From Collimonas sp. OK242 (GTDB lineage Bacteria; Pseudomonadota; Gammaproteobacteria; Burkholderiales; Burkholderiaceae_D): a DNA stretch of 64,000 bases. Position 1 is the first letter of the stretch. Each line of letters begins with the position of its first letter. Location of the stretch: assembly GCF_900107095.1 (NCBI RefSeq), contig NZ_FNOR01000020.1, forward strand, positions 35,209 to 99,208, given 5' to 3'. Positions 55,679-64,000 of this stretch are shown here, piece after piece. Position numbers and translations under genes: made by a program. Below the pieces are notes generated by a model. That model did no database searches. It saw only the letters and a list, made by a program, of their open reading frames with translations, and was not told the origin of the DNA.

Positions 55679-56064
55679 AGCAACTCCCTATAAATAATGC
55701 TACAGGCCCAGTAACCACGGGCCTGAATCTTTTTACCTACGCACACGTACAACTTAAAAGCAGCCAAAACGAAAAGCAAAAAAAAAATGGGCATCTGCCC
55801 ATCTTCTTATCGTTTGTCATTCGAGCAGTTTCACGAGATCGGCTGCGAATTAATTTGAATTTATTTTCAATTTAATTCTGTCAATGACTTCTGTTAACTT
55901 GTAAATTATAAACGATTGGGCTATGTACCGCAATGCAGGAAGTTTGCATTTATTGACAATCACTCGTCAGCAGACGGTCAATTGATCATTATTGCAACAC
56001 TTCCCGCCATTTCTTTGCAACCGTCCAAAGCAGAAAAATGCTGCATTGGACGACAAATCACCAA
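55679..56064. other. Intergenic region between rluB end and rimP start
   Basis: About 386 AT-rich bases. The part next to rluB holds a terminator (55778-55805) and the part next to rimP should hold the rimP promoter. A hairpin of seven base pairs, CAGGCCC with GGGCCTG (55703-55725), lies some 30 bases upstream of the rimP ribosome site and could be a leader structure. No tRNA gene is present, unlike operons in which metY precedes rimP. Confidence 0.55.
55778..55805 (-). terminator. Rho-independent terminator of scpB-rluB transcript
   Basis: On the minus strand GATGGGC and GCCCATT form a short stable stem around ATCT-type loop bases, followed by ten T. It is 260 bp beyond the rluB stop, so the transcript would have a long untranslated end. 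Confidence 0.75.
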
Positions 56065-58116
56065 TCAGCCGCGTGGACGACGGCGCGGCCCGCCTTGTGC
56101 GCCGTAATGTCCACCGCCTGTTTGTCCGCCAGCCGCCTTGTTGGGACGTGCAGGACGCGCAAAACCATTACCGCCGCCATTCCGTCGTTGCTGCCCGGCA
56201 TCAGGGAAACCCAACGCAGTCTGCAAAGGATCCGGCTGCCGGCTACGCGGCTGACCGCCGCCTTGCGGACGACCTTGACCACCGCCTTGTGGACGACCTA
56301 GACCGCCACCTTGCGGACGGCCTTGGCCGCCACCCGGGCCGCGCCCCTGATTACCGCGCGGCTGACCGCCAAAACCCTGATCGCGGTAAACACCCGGGCC
56401 TTGCGGCGCGCTGTCGGCGCGATTGCCGTTAGGCTCGCGATCCCTGTTGAAATCGGGACGGCCCTTGCCGCCGCCGGCATTCTGGCCGGCCGCAGGCTTG
56501 TCGAGGCCATGCGCAGTCATCATGTCGCGTACAGCATTTTCATCCAGCTCTTCCCAACGGCCACGCTTGAGGCCGCGTGGCAGCGTCATGGCGCCATAAC
56601 GGGTACGAATCAGGCGCGATACGGTCAGGCCGATGGCTTCGAACATGCGGCGCACTTCGCGGTTACGGCCTTCGCCGATCACCACGCGATACCATTTGTT
56701 GATGCCTTCGCCGCCGCCGTCGGCAATTTTCGTGAATTGCGCAACGCCGTCTTCCAGCTCGACACCGGCCAGCAATTTCTGGCGCATGCCCTGCTCCAGC
56801 TCGCCCAAAGTACGCACCGCGTATTCGCGGTCGATACCGTAGCGCGGATGCATCAGGCGGTTGGCCAGGTCACCCGAGGTGGTAAACAACAGCAAACCTT
56901 CGGTGTTGAAATCCAGGCGTCCCACGGCCAGCCATTTGGCCGCCTTCATATTGGGCAAACGATCGAATACCGATGGACGGCCATCCGGGTCGTTGTGGCT
57001 GACGATTTCGCCAGCCGGCTTGTGGTACACCAGCACCCGCGGCGGACGCTTGCTTACTTTGCGCTGCAACAACTTGCCGTTGATGCGGATTTGATCGGTT
57101 GGCAAGATGCGCTGGCCGATATGCGCAGGCTCGCTGTTGACCGAGACCCGGCCGGCGATAATCAGCTCTTCCATATCGCGCCGCGAGCCCAGGCCGACCT
57201 CTGCCAATACCTTATGCAGTTTAGGCGCATCATCTTCGGCGGTCAGATCACGCCGGACATTCTTTTGCGCAGCCTGGCGGCGGTCGTTCGCGTCTTCGGC
57301 GGTCACCAGCGTATCGAAAGACTCGGAGGTAACGAAGGAGAACACGTCATCAGCGTCGCCGCCACGGGCTCCCGGTTTGCCATTGCGCTGGCCGGGTTGT
57401 CCCGGCTTGCCATTCTGTCCTTGCGGCTTCTTGCCCTTTTGCTGGCGATCGCGTGAATTGCGGTCACCGCTACGGTCGCCACTGCGCTCAGCACCACGGC
57501 CGCTGTTACGGTCGCCACGCGGCTGGCGCGGTTCGCCGGCGGGAGCATCGGCACTTGGCGATACGGCCGGCTGACCTTCGGCCACAGCCACAATACCGGT
57601 CTCGACGGCGGAATCCGCCGCAGCCGCTGACGCCGACTCTTGCGCGCGCTGGGCGGCGCGGTTGCTACGCAAAGCGCGCGGCCCGCGTACGCCACGCTTG
57701 GCCGGCCGCTCGCGCGGCGCGCTTTCTGCATTCACCACGTTCACGAATGGCGCCGCTTCCACAGCCGCTGGCGCCACTTGCGCAACCACCTCGACGCTGG
57801 CAGCCGGCTCAGCCGCTACAGCCGCTTTCTTGCGCGGCGCAGCCTTAGGCTTGGCGGGCGCAACAGCTTCCACGGCGACATGCGCCACTTCCGATGCAGC
57901 ACTACTCTCGCCGGCTGCCGCAGCTACTTTCTTGCGCGGCGCGCGCGGAGCGCGTTTGACCGGCTCGGCGACATCCGCAGAAGAGGTCTCAATAATAGCC
58001 GGGGCGTCAGCCGCGACCGTCGCAGCCTTGCGCGCTCTTGGCTTTTTAGCCGGCTTCGGTTCAGTGGCGGCTGTCGCGTCGACGACCGGTGCATCATTGG
58101 AACTAGGTGGGTTCAT
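56065..58116 (-). CDS. rluB: 23S rRNA pseudouridine(2605) synthase RluB with long tails
   Basis: A 683-residue RsuA/RluB-family enzyme. The catalytic core occupies only about residues 290-545: an S4 domain ([20 protein letters not shown]), [18 protein letters not shown] substrate loop and catalytic Asp in [14 protein letters not shown] (about 397). The first 290 residues are an Ala/Lys/Arg-rich low-complexity region ([17 protein letters not shown] units). The last 110 are a Gly/Gln/Arg-rich tail with GGGQGRPQ repeats. The tails probably bind RNA or ribosomes non-specifically. The start overlaps scpB by 14 bp. Confidence 0.93.
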   Translation of the reverse strand: MNPPSSNDAPVVDATAATEPKPAKKPRARKAATVAADAPAIIETSSADVAEPVKRAPRAPRKKVAAAAGESSAASEVAHVAVEAVAPAKPKAAPRKKAAVAAEPAASVEVVAQVAPAAVEAAPFVNVVNAESAPRERPAKRGVRGPRALRSNRAAQRAQESASAAAADSAVETGIVAVAEGQPAVSPSADAPAGEPRQPRGDRNSGRGAERSGDRSGDRNSRDRQQKGKKPQGQNGKPGQPGQRNGKPGARGGDADDVFSFVTSESFDTLVTAEDANDRRQAAQKNVRRDLTAEDDAPKLHKVLAEVGLGSRRDMEELIIAGRVSVNSEPAHIGQRILPTDQIRINGKLLQRKVSKRPPRVLVYHKPAGEIVSHNDPDGRPSVFDRLPNMKAAKWLAVGRLDFNTEGLLLFTTSGDLANRLMHPRYGIDREYAVRTLGELEQGMRQKLLAGVELEDGVAQFTKIADGGGEGINKWYRVVIGEGRNREVRRMFEAIGLTVSRLIRTRYGAMTLPRGLKRGRWEELDENAVRDMMTAHGLDKPAAGQNAGGGKGRPDFNRDREPNGNRADSAPQGPGVYRDQGFGGQPRGNQGRGPGGGQGRPQGGGLGRPQGGGQGRPQGGGQPRSRQPDPLQTALGFPDAGQQRRNGGGNGFARPARPNKAAGGQTGGGHYGAQGGPRRRPRG
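56240..56345 (-). repeat. In-gene [14 protein letters not shown] repeats of rluB
   Basis: Three to four units of 24 bp encode GRPQGGG(Q/L) in the C-terminal tail of RluB. The units are nearly identical at DNA level, so their number could vary by slippage. Confidence 0.7.
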
Positions 58117-59098
58117 TATTCAGGTGTTGGTTATGCCGACCTGGCGTAGCTTCATCATCCGATTGGGACGCGTGGTCGTTGGTGTGGGTTTCATTCGATG
58201 CAACTGGCGCTACTTGTGAATGAGCAACTACTTCCTCATCCGCTTCCATCGCATTTTCCTTCGTGATTTCGGATGCATGTTCAATTGCATCTTCTGTAAC
58301 CGGCTCTGTGTTTGCCGTTGTTTCTGCTGCTTCTATTGTTTCTGTCGTTTCTGCTGCTTCTATCGTCGATTCCGCATCAACTGCGACGGCATCTTGCTCA
58401 TCCTGGCTGAGCGCTGCGGATTGCTGTTCCGCAGCGACTTCATTGGTTTCGAGCGCCGCCGCCGCATCCAGCACTGCCCTGGCTTCGATACTTGCTTCGA
58501 GATCGGCCTCCAATGCCTGCAGCTCCAGCAAACTGCCTTCCTGCATATCATTTCTGGCAACTTGCTGCAAGGGCGGCAACTGATCCAGCGAAGTCAGGCC
58601 AAGGTCATCGAGAAACTGCTTGGTGGTGGCAAACAATGCCGGGCGTCCTGGCACGTCGCGATGCCCGATGGCCTCGATCCAGCCGCGCTCTTCAAGCATT
58701 TTGACGGTTTGCGAATTGACTGTTACGCCACGAATTTCCTCAATGTCGCCACGCGTCACTGGCTGACGATAGGCAATAATTGCCAGGGTTTCCATCGTCG
58801 CGCGCGAGTATCTCGGCGGTTTTTCCGGATTCAGGCGCTCCAGGTAAATCTTCATCTCCGGGCGGCTCTGGAAGCGCCAACCGGTTGACAGGGCGACTAC
58901 CTCAATACCCTTGCCAGCCCAATCGCTGCGCAATTCCTCCAGCATAGACCTGATCGTATCTGCATTGATTTCGCCGTCATCGTCACTGCCATCCACATCA
59001 CCTGGCGCATACAGCTTTTTCAAGTCGTTAAGCGACAGCGGCTCGTGAGCACAGAGCAATGCAGTTTCGAGGACTTTCTTAGCCTCAATAATATTCAT
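58103..59098 (-). CDS. scpB: Segregation and condensation protein B
   Basis: A 331-residue protein. The first 190 residues form the two winged-helix domains of ScpB ([60 protein letters not shown]), which with ScpA and SMC condense and segregate the chromosome. The remaining 140 residues are an acidic, Ala/Glu/Thr-rich tail with repeats such as [16 protein letters not shown], longer than in most bacteria. scpA is not adjacent in this window. Confidence 0.94.
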   Translation of the reverse strand: MNIIEAKKVLETALLCAHEPLSLNDLKKLYAPGDVDGSDDDGEINADTIRSMLEELRSDWAGKGIEVVALSTGWRFQSRPEMKIYLERLNPEKPPRYSRATMETLAIIAYRQPVTRGDIEEIRGVTVNSQTVKMLEERGWIEAIGHRDVPGRPALFATTKQFLDDLGLTSLDQLPPLQQVARNDMQEGSLLELQALEADLEASIEARAVLDAAAALETNEVAAEQQSAALSQDEQDAVAVDAESTIEAAETTETIEAAETTANTEPVTEDAIEHASEITKENAMEADEEVVAHSQVAPVASNETHTNDHASQSDDEATPGRHNQHLNNEPT

Positions 59099-59567
59099 GT
59101 ACGACGTAGTTTATTTAAATTTTATTAAAAAATTCGCAGAGCTCATGTCCAACCGAAGGCGCCTGCTGCCCTGGTTAAAGAAAAAGCTGTTGATACTGCT
59201 GTCCAGCGCCCGTTAGAGGAGGATTAATGAGGGCGGGGACAATAAGACTTGAATAAGACGGATAACACTGCGCCGCTCGTTCTTTCAATTTCGATCCGAG
59301 CGGCCCATAGCCATGACTACGCTATAAATTACTGGAACCGATCCTGTTGCTGATCAAAAATGTTAGTACACAGTTTAGCACAAAGCGGATGGGAAGGCGC
59401 ATTGATCTTGCTGGCGTGGTTATTTGGCGATAGCCGGCAGGGGGATTTGCCGATTCGCTATCGCCGGTCTCAACCGCCATCGGAGCATAGTGTGAATAGC
59501 AGCCGACGGTCTTGCATTATTGCCTACTTATTGCTTATTTGCTTCCTACTTGCCAGTTACCTAGCAC
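59099..59567. other. Gene-free region upstream of scpB
   Basis: About 469 bases between scpB and uraH without a supported gene. It contains a nested hairpin (59426-59465). It also contains an AGGAGG followed by a nine-codon plus-strand frame (59227-59256, MRAGTIRLE). A longer plus-strand open frame runs into uraH antisense and is not judged coding. The scpB promoter must lie here. Confidence 0.5.
59426..59465. other. Nested inverted repeat
   Basis: GGCGATAGC and GCTATCGCC pair perfectly over nine bases. Inside them CGGCA and TGCCG-type bases can add a second short stem. There is no T run on either side, so a terminator is unlikely; a structured RNA or protein-binding site is possible. Confidence 0.4.
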
Positions 59568-59933
59568 TCAGCTGCCGCGATAAGTCGAATACGACCAAGG
59601 CGACACGACCAGCGGCACGTGATAATTTTGATCGGCATGGGCGATCCCGAAAGCCAGTGTGACGCGATCGACAAAACGCGGACTTGGCAGGTCAATTCCC
59701 TGCGCAGCGAAATAGTCGCCCGCCGAAAATACCAGTTCATATTGCCCTGCCTGCATCTCTTCTCCCTGCAGCAGGGGCGCATCAACCCGGCCATCCTGGT
59801 TGGTCACGGCGTTCTTTAACAGGCTGCGGCCGGCAGACGTAACGGCATATAGTGCAATTTTTACACCGACACCCGGCTTGCCCTGGGTGATATCCAGAAC
59901 GTGCGTGCTTAATTTTCCAACGGCGTTTCCCAT
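59568..59933 (-). CDS. uraH: 5-hydroxyisourate hydrolase (transthyretin-like)
   Basis: A 121-residue enzyme converting 5-hydroxyisourate to OHCU in the urate-to-allantoin pathway. The signature LSTHVLDITQGKPG with H11 at the start, R49 in QDGRVDAP, H104 in YHVPL and the C-terminal YRGS are all present, which separates it from true transthyretin. No signal peptide is present, so it is cytoplasmic. It is divergent from the allantoinase gene. Confidence 0.96.
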   Translation of the reverse strand: MGNAVGKLSTHVLDITQGKPGVGVKIALYAVTSAGRSLLKNAVTNQDGRVDAPLLQGEEMQAGQYELVFSAGDYFAAQGIDLPSPRFVDRVTLAFGIAHADQNYHVPLVVSPWSYSTYRGS

Positions 59934-60078
59934 GACTTTTCCTTATATCGATTAGTTGAAAACCAGTATCGATCAAATGATATACCGCAGGGTCCAGGTC
60001 AATATACTATCCGGCATATATTAATCATGGCTGCAGCGCACATAATCCTGAAAACCAAATAACATTCCAGGTCAAGCA

Positions 60079-61038
60079 ATGACAATCAACACCGACCCAA
60101 ACTATCCGCGCGACATGACCGGTTACGGCCGCACCCCGCCGCACCCGCAATGGCCGAACCGGGCTCGGATCGCTTTGCAATTCGTCCTCAACTATGAGGA
60201 AGGCAGCGAAAACTGCGTGCTGGACGGCGACGCCGGCTCGGAAACCTTCCTGTCCGAAATCATCGGCGCCCAGAGCTTTCCGGCGCGTCACATGAGCATG
60301 GAATCCATCTACGAATACGGTTCGCGCGCCGGTGTCTGGCGTTTGCTGCGCATGTTTGAAGAGCGCCGGCTGCCTTTGACCGTGTTCGGTGTTGCGCGCG
60401 CACTACAACGCAACCCGGAAGCGACTGCCGCATTTCAAGAACTCGGCCACGAAATCGCCTGCCACGGCTTGCGCTGGATCAGCTACCAGAATATCGACGA
60501 AGCCACCGAACGCGCGCATATCGCCGAAGCTGTCGCCGTGATCAGGCAACTGACCGGCAGCGCCCCGCTCGGCTGGTATACCGGCCGCGACTCGCCCAAT
60601 ACCCGCCGCCTGGTGCTGGAACATGGCGGCTTCAGCTACGACGCCGACCATTACGGCGACGACCTGCCCTTCTGGGAACAGGTCAAAGTTAGCGACGGCA
60701 ACGGCCAAACCGTGCTCAAGCCGCAACTGATCGTGCCTTACACCCTGGATACCAACGACATGCGCTTCGCCGCCATGCAAGGTTTCAACTCAGGCACCCA
60801 GTTCTTCGATTACCTGAAAGACGCCTTCGATGTGCTGTACCGCGAAGGCGATCCGCATGGCTTGAATCAGCCGAAGATGCTGTCGATCGGACTACATTGC
60901 CGCCTGGTCGGCCGTCCGGGGCGTGCAGCAGCCCTGGCACGATTCTTGGATTACGTGCAGAGCCATGGTCAGGTCTGGGTGGCGCGTCGTATCGATATCG
61001 CCGATCACTGGCGCGCCACGCACCCATTCGGGGCATAA
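60079..61038 (+). CDS. puuE: Allantoinase PuuE (polysaccharide-deacetylase fold)
   Basis: A 319-residue metal-independent-type allantoinase of the NodB fold that opens allantoin to allantoate. Family sequences include YPRDMTGYGRTPPHPQWP at the start, FVLNYEEGSENCVLDGD, EIACHGLRWI and GWYTGRDSPNTRRL. Its divergent neighbour uraH works earlier in the same pathway, so the pair belongs to purine catabolism. A nucleoside-channel gene follows on the same strand. Confidence 0.95.
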   Translation: MTINTDPNYPRDMTGYGRTPPHPQWPNRARIALQFVLNYEEGSENCVLDGDAGSETFLSEIIGAQSFPARHMSMESIYEYGSRAGVWRLLRMFEERRLPLTVFGVARALQRNPEATAAFQELGHEIACHGLRWISYQNIDEATERAHIAEAVAVIRQLTGSAPLGWYTGRDSPNTRRLVLEHGGFSYDADHYGDDLPFWEQVKVSDGNGQTVLKPQLIVPYTLDTNDMRFAAMQGFNSGTQFFDYLKDAFDVLYREGDPHGLNQPKMLSIGLHCRLVGRPGRAAALARFLDYVQSHGQVWVARRIDIADHWRATHPFGA

Positions 61039-61130
61039 ACGATTTTTTTACCGTCGTGGCGGTTCCACGCATTCACTACCCATCATATATATAAAAAAGA
61101 TGGAATTATCAATAGAACGGAGACGACACC

Positions 61131-62015
61131 ATGCATCAAACCCGCCAGCCATCCGGCAAATTATCCGCGGCCGCACCAACAAATCGCATGCGTAGAAAAG
61201 CTATGGTCACGCGCACGGCGGGCTGCCTGATCGCGCTGTCGGCTTTGGCCAGCATGCACTCGGCAAATGCCGCCGACTGGAGCGACACCTCCATCGGTTA
61301 CCGCTATGGCACCAAGTTCGCCGAGCCGTACAACAATCAGGACATCACCAAAAACATCATCAATTTCACGCATGCCGACGGTTACAAGTACGGTAGCAAC
61401 TACCTGAACGTCGACCTGCTCATGTCTGACCATAAAGACGACAATGCGCAGGAAGCGTATATCGTCTACCGCCATACGCTCGATATCGGCAAGATATCAG
61501 GAAAGGATTTTAAATTCGGACCGGTCCGCGGCCTCGGCTTCACCGGCGGTTTCGACTGGAATACCAAGAACGACAATAGCTATGCATCGAAAAAACGCAT
61601 GCTGGTAGTGGGCCCGACGCTGATGATGGATGTGCCCGGCTTCCTCAACATCAGCCTGTTTGCATTATTCGAAAGCAACCAGCCTATAGGCGTCACCAGC
61701 CGCTACCGCTACGATACGCATCCGATGTTGAACCTGGCATGGGGCATCCCGCTCGGATCTTCCGCTTTTTCATTCGAAGGCTATGCGAACTGGATCGGCG
61801 CCAAGGGCAAAAACGAATTCGGCGGCCCTACTTCTCCTGAAGTCAATATCGACGCGCAGGTCATGTACGACCTCGGCACGCAGCTGGGCATGGGTAAAAA
61901 CACCTTCAAAGTCGGTCTGGAATATCAATACTGGAGAAACAAGTTCGGCAATCCGCATGATGTCCCCGGTTCCCTGGCCAAAACGCCGATGATACGCGCC
62001 GAATATCACTTCTAA
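61131..62015 (+). CDS. Tsx-like nucleoside-specific outer-membrane channel
   Basis: A 294-residue outer-membrane beta-barrel of the Tsx/channel-forming family. A long signal peptide ends in MHSANA before ADWSDTSIGYRYG. Alternating aromatic and polar strands follow, and the C-terminal residue is Phe (RAEYHF), the usual outer-membrane assembly signal. GGAG lies eight bases before the ATG at 61131; a start at an internal MRRK (about residue 20) would give a more normal signal peptide. Beside puuE it may import nucleosides, purines or allantoin. Confidence 0.85.
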   Translation: MHQTRQPSGKLSAAAPTNRMRRKAMVTRTAGCLIALSALASMHSANAADWSDTSIGYRYGTKFAEPYNNQDITKNIINFTHADGYKYGSNYLNVDLLMSDHKDDNAQEAYIVYRHTLDIGKISGKDFKFGPVRGLGFTGGFDWNTKNDNSYASKKRMLVVGPTLMMDVPGFLNISLFALFESNQPIGVTSRYRYDTHPMLNLAWGIPLGSSAFSFEGYANWIGAKGKNEFGGPTSPEVNIDAQVMYDLGTQLGMGKNTFKVGLEYQYWRNKFGNPHDVPGSLAKTPMIRAEYHF

Positions 62016-62122
62016 GCAGCAGCAAATGCTACGATGCAGGGAAGCGCCGCCACAACTACCAAAGCGGCCAAAACAACCCTGCATCATTTAACATTTGCAA
62101 CCGCAGCTTTTGTGCTGACATC

Positions 62123-62884
62123 ATGAGCTTATCCTCTGGCGGCCGTCCGGCCGCAATCAGCCAAGTCGAATGGCAGGTCCGCCAGGATCTGGCGGCCTGC
62201 TATCGCCTCTGTGCATTGAAGCGCTGGGACGACCTGATCTACACCCATATTTCCGCCACGGTACCCGATGAACCGGGGCATTACCTGTTGAACCCGTTTG
62301 GCTATCGCTTCGACGAGGTGTGCGCCTCCAACTTGGTCAAGATCGATGCCCAGGGCCGCATTGTCGGCGACTCGCCATATCAGGTAAATGTCAGCGGTTT
62401 TGCCATCCATGGCGCAGTCCATGCAGCCAGGGCTGACGCTGTTTGCGTGATGCACTTGCACAATACGCATGCGGTGGCGGTCGGTATCCAGGCCGATGGC
62501 TTGCTGCCGATTTCGCAGCACGCGCTGCGTTTTTATGAACAGATTGCGTATCACGATTATGAGGGACTGGCGCTCACGGCCAGCGAGCAAAACCGCATGG
62601 TCGAAAAACTCGGAAAACTGCCCGCCATGCTGTTGCGCAATCACGGCAGCCTGGTATGCGGGCGCACTATCGCGGAAGCCTACGTGCTGATGGATACCCT
62701 GGACAAAGCTTGCGAAATACAACTCCAGCTTAGCTCGGGCAGCGGCCGGCTGACCTTGCCGTCGCAGGCAATCTGCCGCAAGACCCGCGACCAGCTGCTG
62801 GGCGACGGCAGTCCAGAAGGTGTACTGGAATGGCCTGCCTTGCTGCGCAAACTGGATGCCATTGATGCGAGCTATCAACAATAA
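62123..62884 (+). CDS. Class II aldolase/adducin family protein
   Basis: A 253-residue protein of the zinc-dependent class II aldolase fold. The metal ligands are in VMHLHNTHAVAVG (H111, H113) and in RNHGSLVCG further on; SGFAIHGAVH with H96 precedes them. The fold includes fuculose-phosphate aldolase and epimerases as well as adducin-like proteins of unknown role, so the substrate is open. It follows the channel gene and may belong to the same catabolic locus. Confidence 0.85.
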   Translation: MSLSSGGRPAAISQVEWQVRQDLAACYRLCALKRWDDLIYTHISATVPDEPGHYLLNPFGYRFDEVCASNLVKIDAQGRIVGDSPYQVNVSGFAIHGAVHAARADAVCVMHLHNTHAVAVGIQADGLLPISQHALRFYEQIAYHDYEGLALTASEQNRMVEKLGKLPAMLLRNHGSLVCGRTIAEAYVLMDTLDKACEIQLQLSSGSGRLTLPSQAICRKTRDQLLGDGSPEGVLEWPALLRKLDAIDASYQQ

Positions 62885-62924
62885 TTTCGCTTCTTGATTT
62901 CTGCATCTTTTTGAAAGGATTTGT

Positions 62925-63107
62925 ATGCCGACTTTTAACGTACAACTGTTTGAAGGCCGTAGCGTCGAGCAAAAGCGCGCCTTCGTCAAAGCCATCACTG
63001 AAGCCACCCGCAAGACGCTCGAATGCGGCCCGGAATCGGTGGATATCATCATCCAGGAAGTCAAGCGCGAACACTGGGCGACCGCCGGAAAACTGTGGTC
63101 AGATTGA
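62925..63107 (+). CDS. 4-oxalocrotonate tautomerase-family protein
   Basis: A 60-residue tautomerase. After removal of the initiator Met, Pro-1 (MPTFNVQLFEGRS) is the catalytic base, as in the 4-OT family, and the C-terminal EVKREHWATAGKLWSD is typical. GAAAGGAT lies before the ATG. It is 40 bp after the class II aldolase gene and probably co-transcribed. The substrate is not known; an enol/keto conversion of a small acid is expected. Confidence 0.88.
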   Translation: MPTFNVQLFEGRSVEQKRAFVKAITEATRKTLECGPESVDIIIQEVKREHWATAGKLWSD

Positions 63108-63126
63108 TTTTATAAAACACTGCTGC

Positions 63127-63163
63127 AAAAAAAAAGGAGCCACGTTATCGTCGCTCCTTTTTC
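63127..63163. terminator. Bidirectional terminator
   Basis: AAAAAGGAGC and GCTCCTTTTT form a ten-base-pair stem around a twelve-base loop between the tautomerase gene and the convergent ammonia-lyase gene. Long A and T runs on both sides support termination in either direction. Confidence 0.9.
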
Positions 63164-63196
63164 ATTTCAAGCTGCCTTAGTCTTACCATTAGTTCA

Positions 63197-64000
63197 TCAG
63201 GCAAACTCGCCGATCTGCTTAACCACCGCATTACGCACCGAACCGCTCACCACAAACGACTGCGCCACCAGGATATCGTTGTGGAACCAGCGATCGCCTT
63301 CCAGGCAAGCCGGAATCTGGCGGCGGATTTCCTGATACGCCGCTTGCGTTCCCTTGCCCAGCACGAAGCCCGGCAACAGATCTTCCGTCATGGTCAACGC
63401 CTGCGCCGCCAGCAGCATCTCGACGCCGATGATGTACTGCGTATTGGCCACCACCGTCGCCGCCTTGCGCGCGCACCAGGTCGAGTTCGAGACGTGGTCT
63501 TCACTATTGCCCTTGGCCGGAATGCTGTCGACGCTGCCGGGCATGCACAGGGTGCGGTTTTCCATCACCAGCGAACTCAGCGAACATTGCACCACCGGAT
63601 AACCGGTGTTGACGCCACGCACGCCGCTCATCAGATTGCGCGGCAAGCCCCACGACAAGGTCGGATCGATCAGGCGCGCGACACGGCGTTCGCAGATGCT
63701 GCCCAGGTCGGTAACCGCCATCGCCAGCAGATCCATCGCTTGCGCCAGGTATTGGCCGTGGAAATTACCGCCGGAAATGATTTCAAAGCCGCCGCCTTCC
63801 TTGTCGAAAATCAGCGGATTATCGGTAGCCGAGTTGATTTCCTTGTCGACGATATTGTCGATATAGTCGAGCGCATCGAATACCGGGCCGTAGACCTGCG
63901 GCGCGCAACGCAGCGAATACACATCCTGGATGCGCGCGCTGTAAGGGATATCGGTACGGCGCGTTTCTTCCGGAAACTGCACGGCCCGCGCTTCATGCGT
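63197..64000 (-). CDS. Histidine/aromatic amino acid ammonia-lyase, N-terminus beyond window
   Basis: The last 267 codons of a lyase of the HAL/PAL family, open to the right edge; the MIO-forming Ala-Ser-Gly lies outside. Visible blocks are QDVYSLRCAPQVYG, SATDNPLIF, GGNFHGQYLAQAMDLLA and SVDSIPAKGNSEDHVSNS. These hold active-site Tyr, Arg, Asn and Glu positions of the family. SIPAKGNSEDHVSN differs from the SIPTSANQEDHVSM usual in histidine ammonia-lyase, so a tyrosine/phenylalanine-type or other aromatic specificity is possible. No hut genes are seen nearby. Confidence 0.88.
   Translation of the reverse strand, partial: THEARAVQFPEETRRTDIPYSARIQDVYSLRCAPQVYGPVFDALDYIDNIVDKEINSATDNPLIFDKEGGGFEIISGGNFHGQYLAQAMDLLAMAVTDLGSICERRVARLIDPTLSWGLPRNLMSGVRGVNTGYPVVQCSLSSLVMENRTLCMPGSVDSIPAKGNSEDHVSNSTWCARKAATVVANTQYIIGVEMLLAAQALTMTEDLLPGFVLGKGTQAAYQEIRRQIPACLEGDRWFHNDILVAQSFVVSGSVRNAVVKQIGEFA

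Noticed and set aside
59360..59662. 100-codon plus-strand frame with a hydrophobic stretch
   Set aside because: It runs antisense into uraH and lacks a ribosome site; the hydrophobic run is explained by T-rich intergenic sequence.

Overview
The window looks like a chromosomal segment of a Burkholderiales beta-proteobacterium of the Oxalobacteraceae, most plausibly a Collimonas-like soil bacterium. This is an inference from the housekeeping block typA / truB-rbfA-infB-nusA-rimP / rluB-scpB, the ribBA-ribH-nusB order, fairly GC-rich coding sequence, and a type III secretion locus in an otherwise saprophytic gene set. No rRNA, tRNA, CRISPR array, transposase or integrase was recognised.

Layout. 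1-8.5 kb: metabolic and redox genes: an amidohydrolase cut by the left edge, an isochorismatase-like hydrolase, a quinone oxidoreductase, a two-gene cytochrome c operon, a glycine-zipper protein, a type II NADH dehydrogenase and a universal stress protein. 8.5-12.5 kb: a signalling group (PAS sensor kinase, single-domain receiver, NarL-type regulator) and a cysteine-repeat periplasmic protein. 12.8-20.9 kb: a membrane-anchored glutamate-synthase-like protein, a maiA/FAA-hydrolase pair, an aminotransferase, nusB-ribH-ribBA and dusA. A GNAT acetyltransferase gene broken by a nonsense codon lies at 21.2 kb.

21.9-46.9 kb is an accessory region built around a type III secretion system. Seventeen tightly packed minus-strand genes run sctD, yscE-like, sctF, yscG-like, sctI, J, K, L, N, O, P, Q, R, S, T, U, V (45.4 to 31.6 kb), essentially the Yersinia Ysc order. 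A LuxR-type regulator with an acyl-homoserine-lactone-type ligand domain lies on each side of the operon. Beyond the left one are two very large minus-strand genes (1233 and 1038 codons). Their products lack Sec signals, share an M-x-LYI start and a glycine-rich hydrophobic segment near the C-terminus, and one carries two LysM domains. They are the best candidates for secreted substrates. No secretin (SctC), gatekeeper, translocator or luxI gene is present. The divergent sctD/luxR intergenic region contains a degenerate 105-bp element in two copies and a 28-bp dyad, a likely control region.

46.9-59.1 kb is core translation, transcription and segregation machinery on the minus strand. 59.5-64 kb has ureide catabolism genes (uraH, puuE), a Tsx-like outer-membrane channel, a class II aldolase-like gene, a small tautomerase, and the C-terminal part of a histidine/aromatic ammonia-lyase cut by the right edge.

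Start codons were chosen from ribosome-binding sites, spacing and family lengths. All functional names come from reading motifs and gene order; no database search was run.
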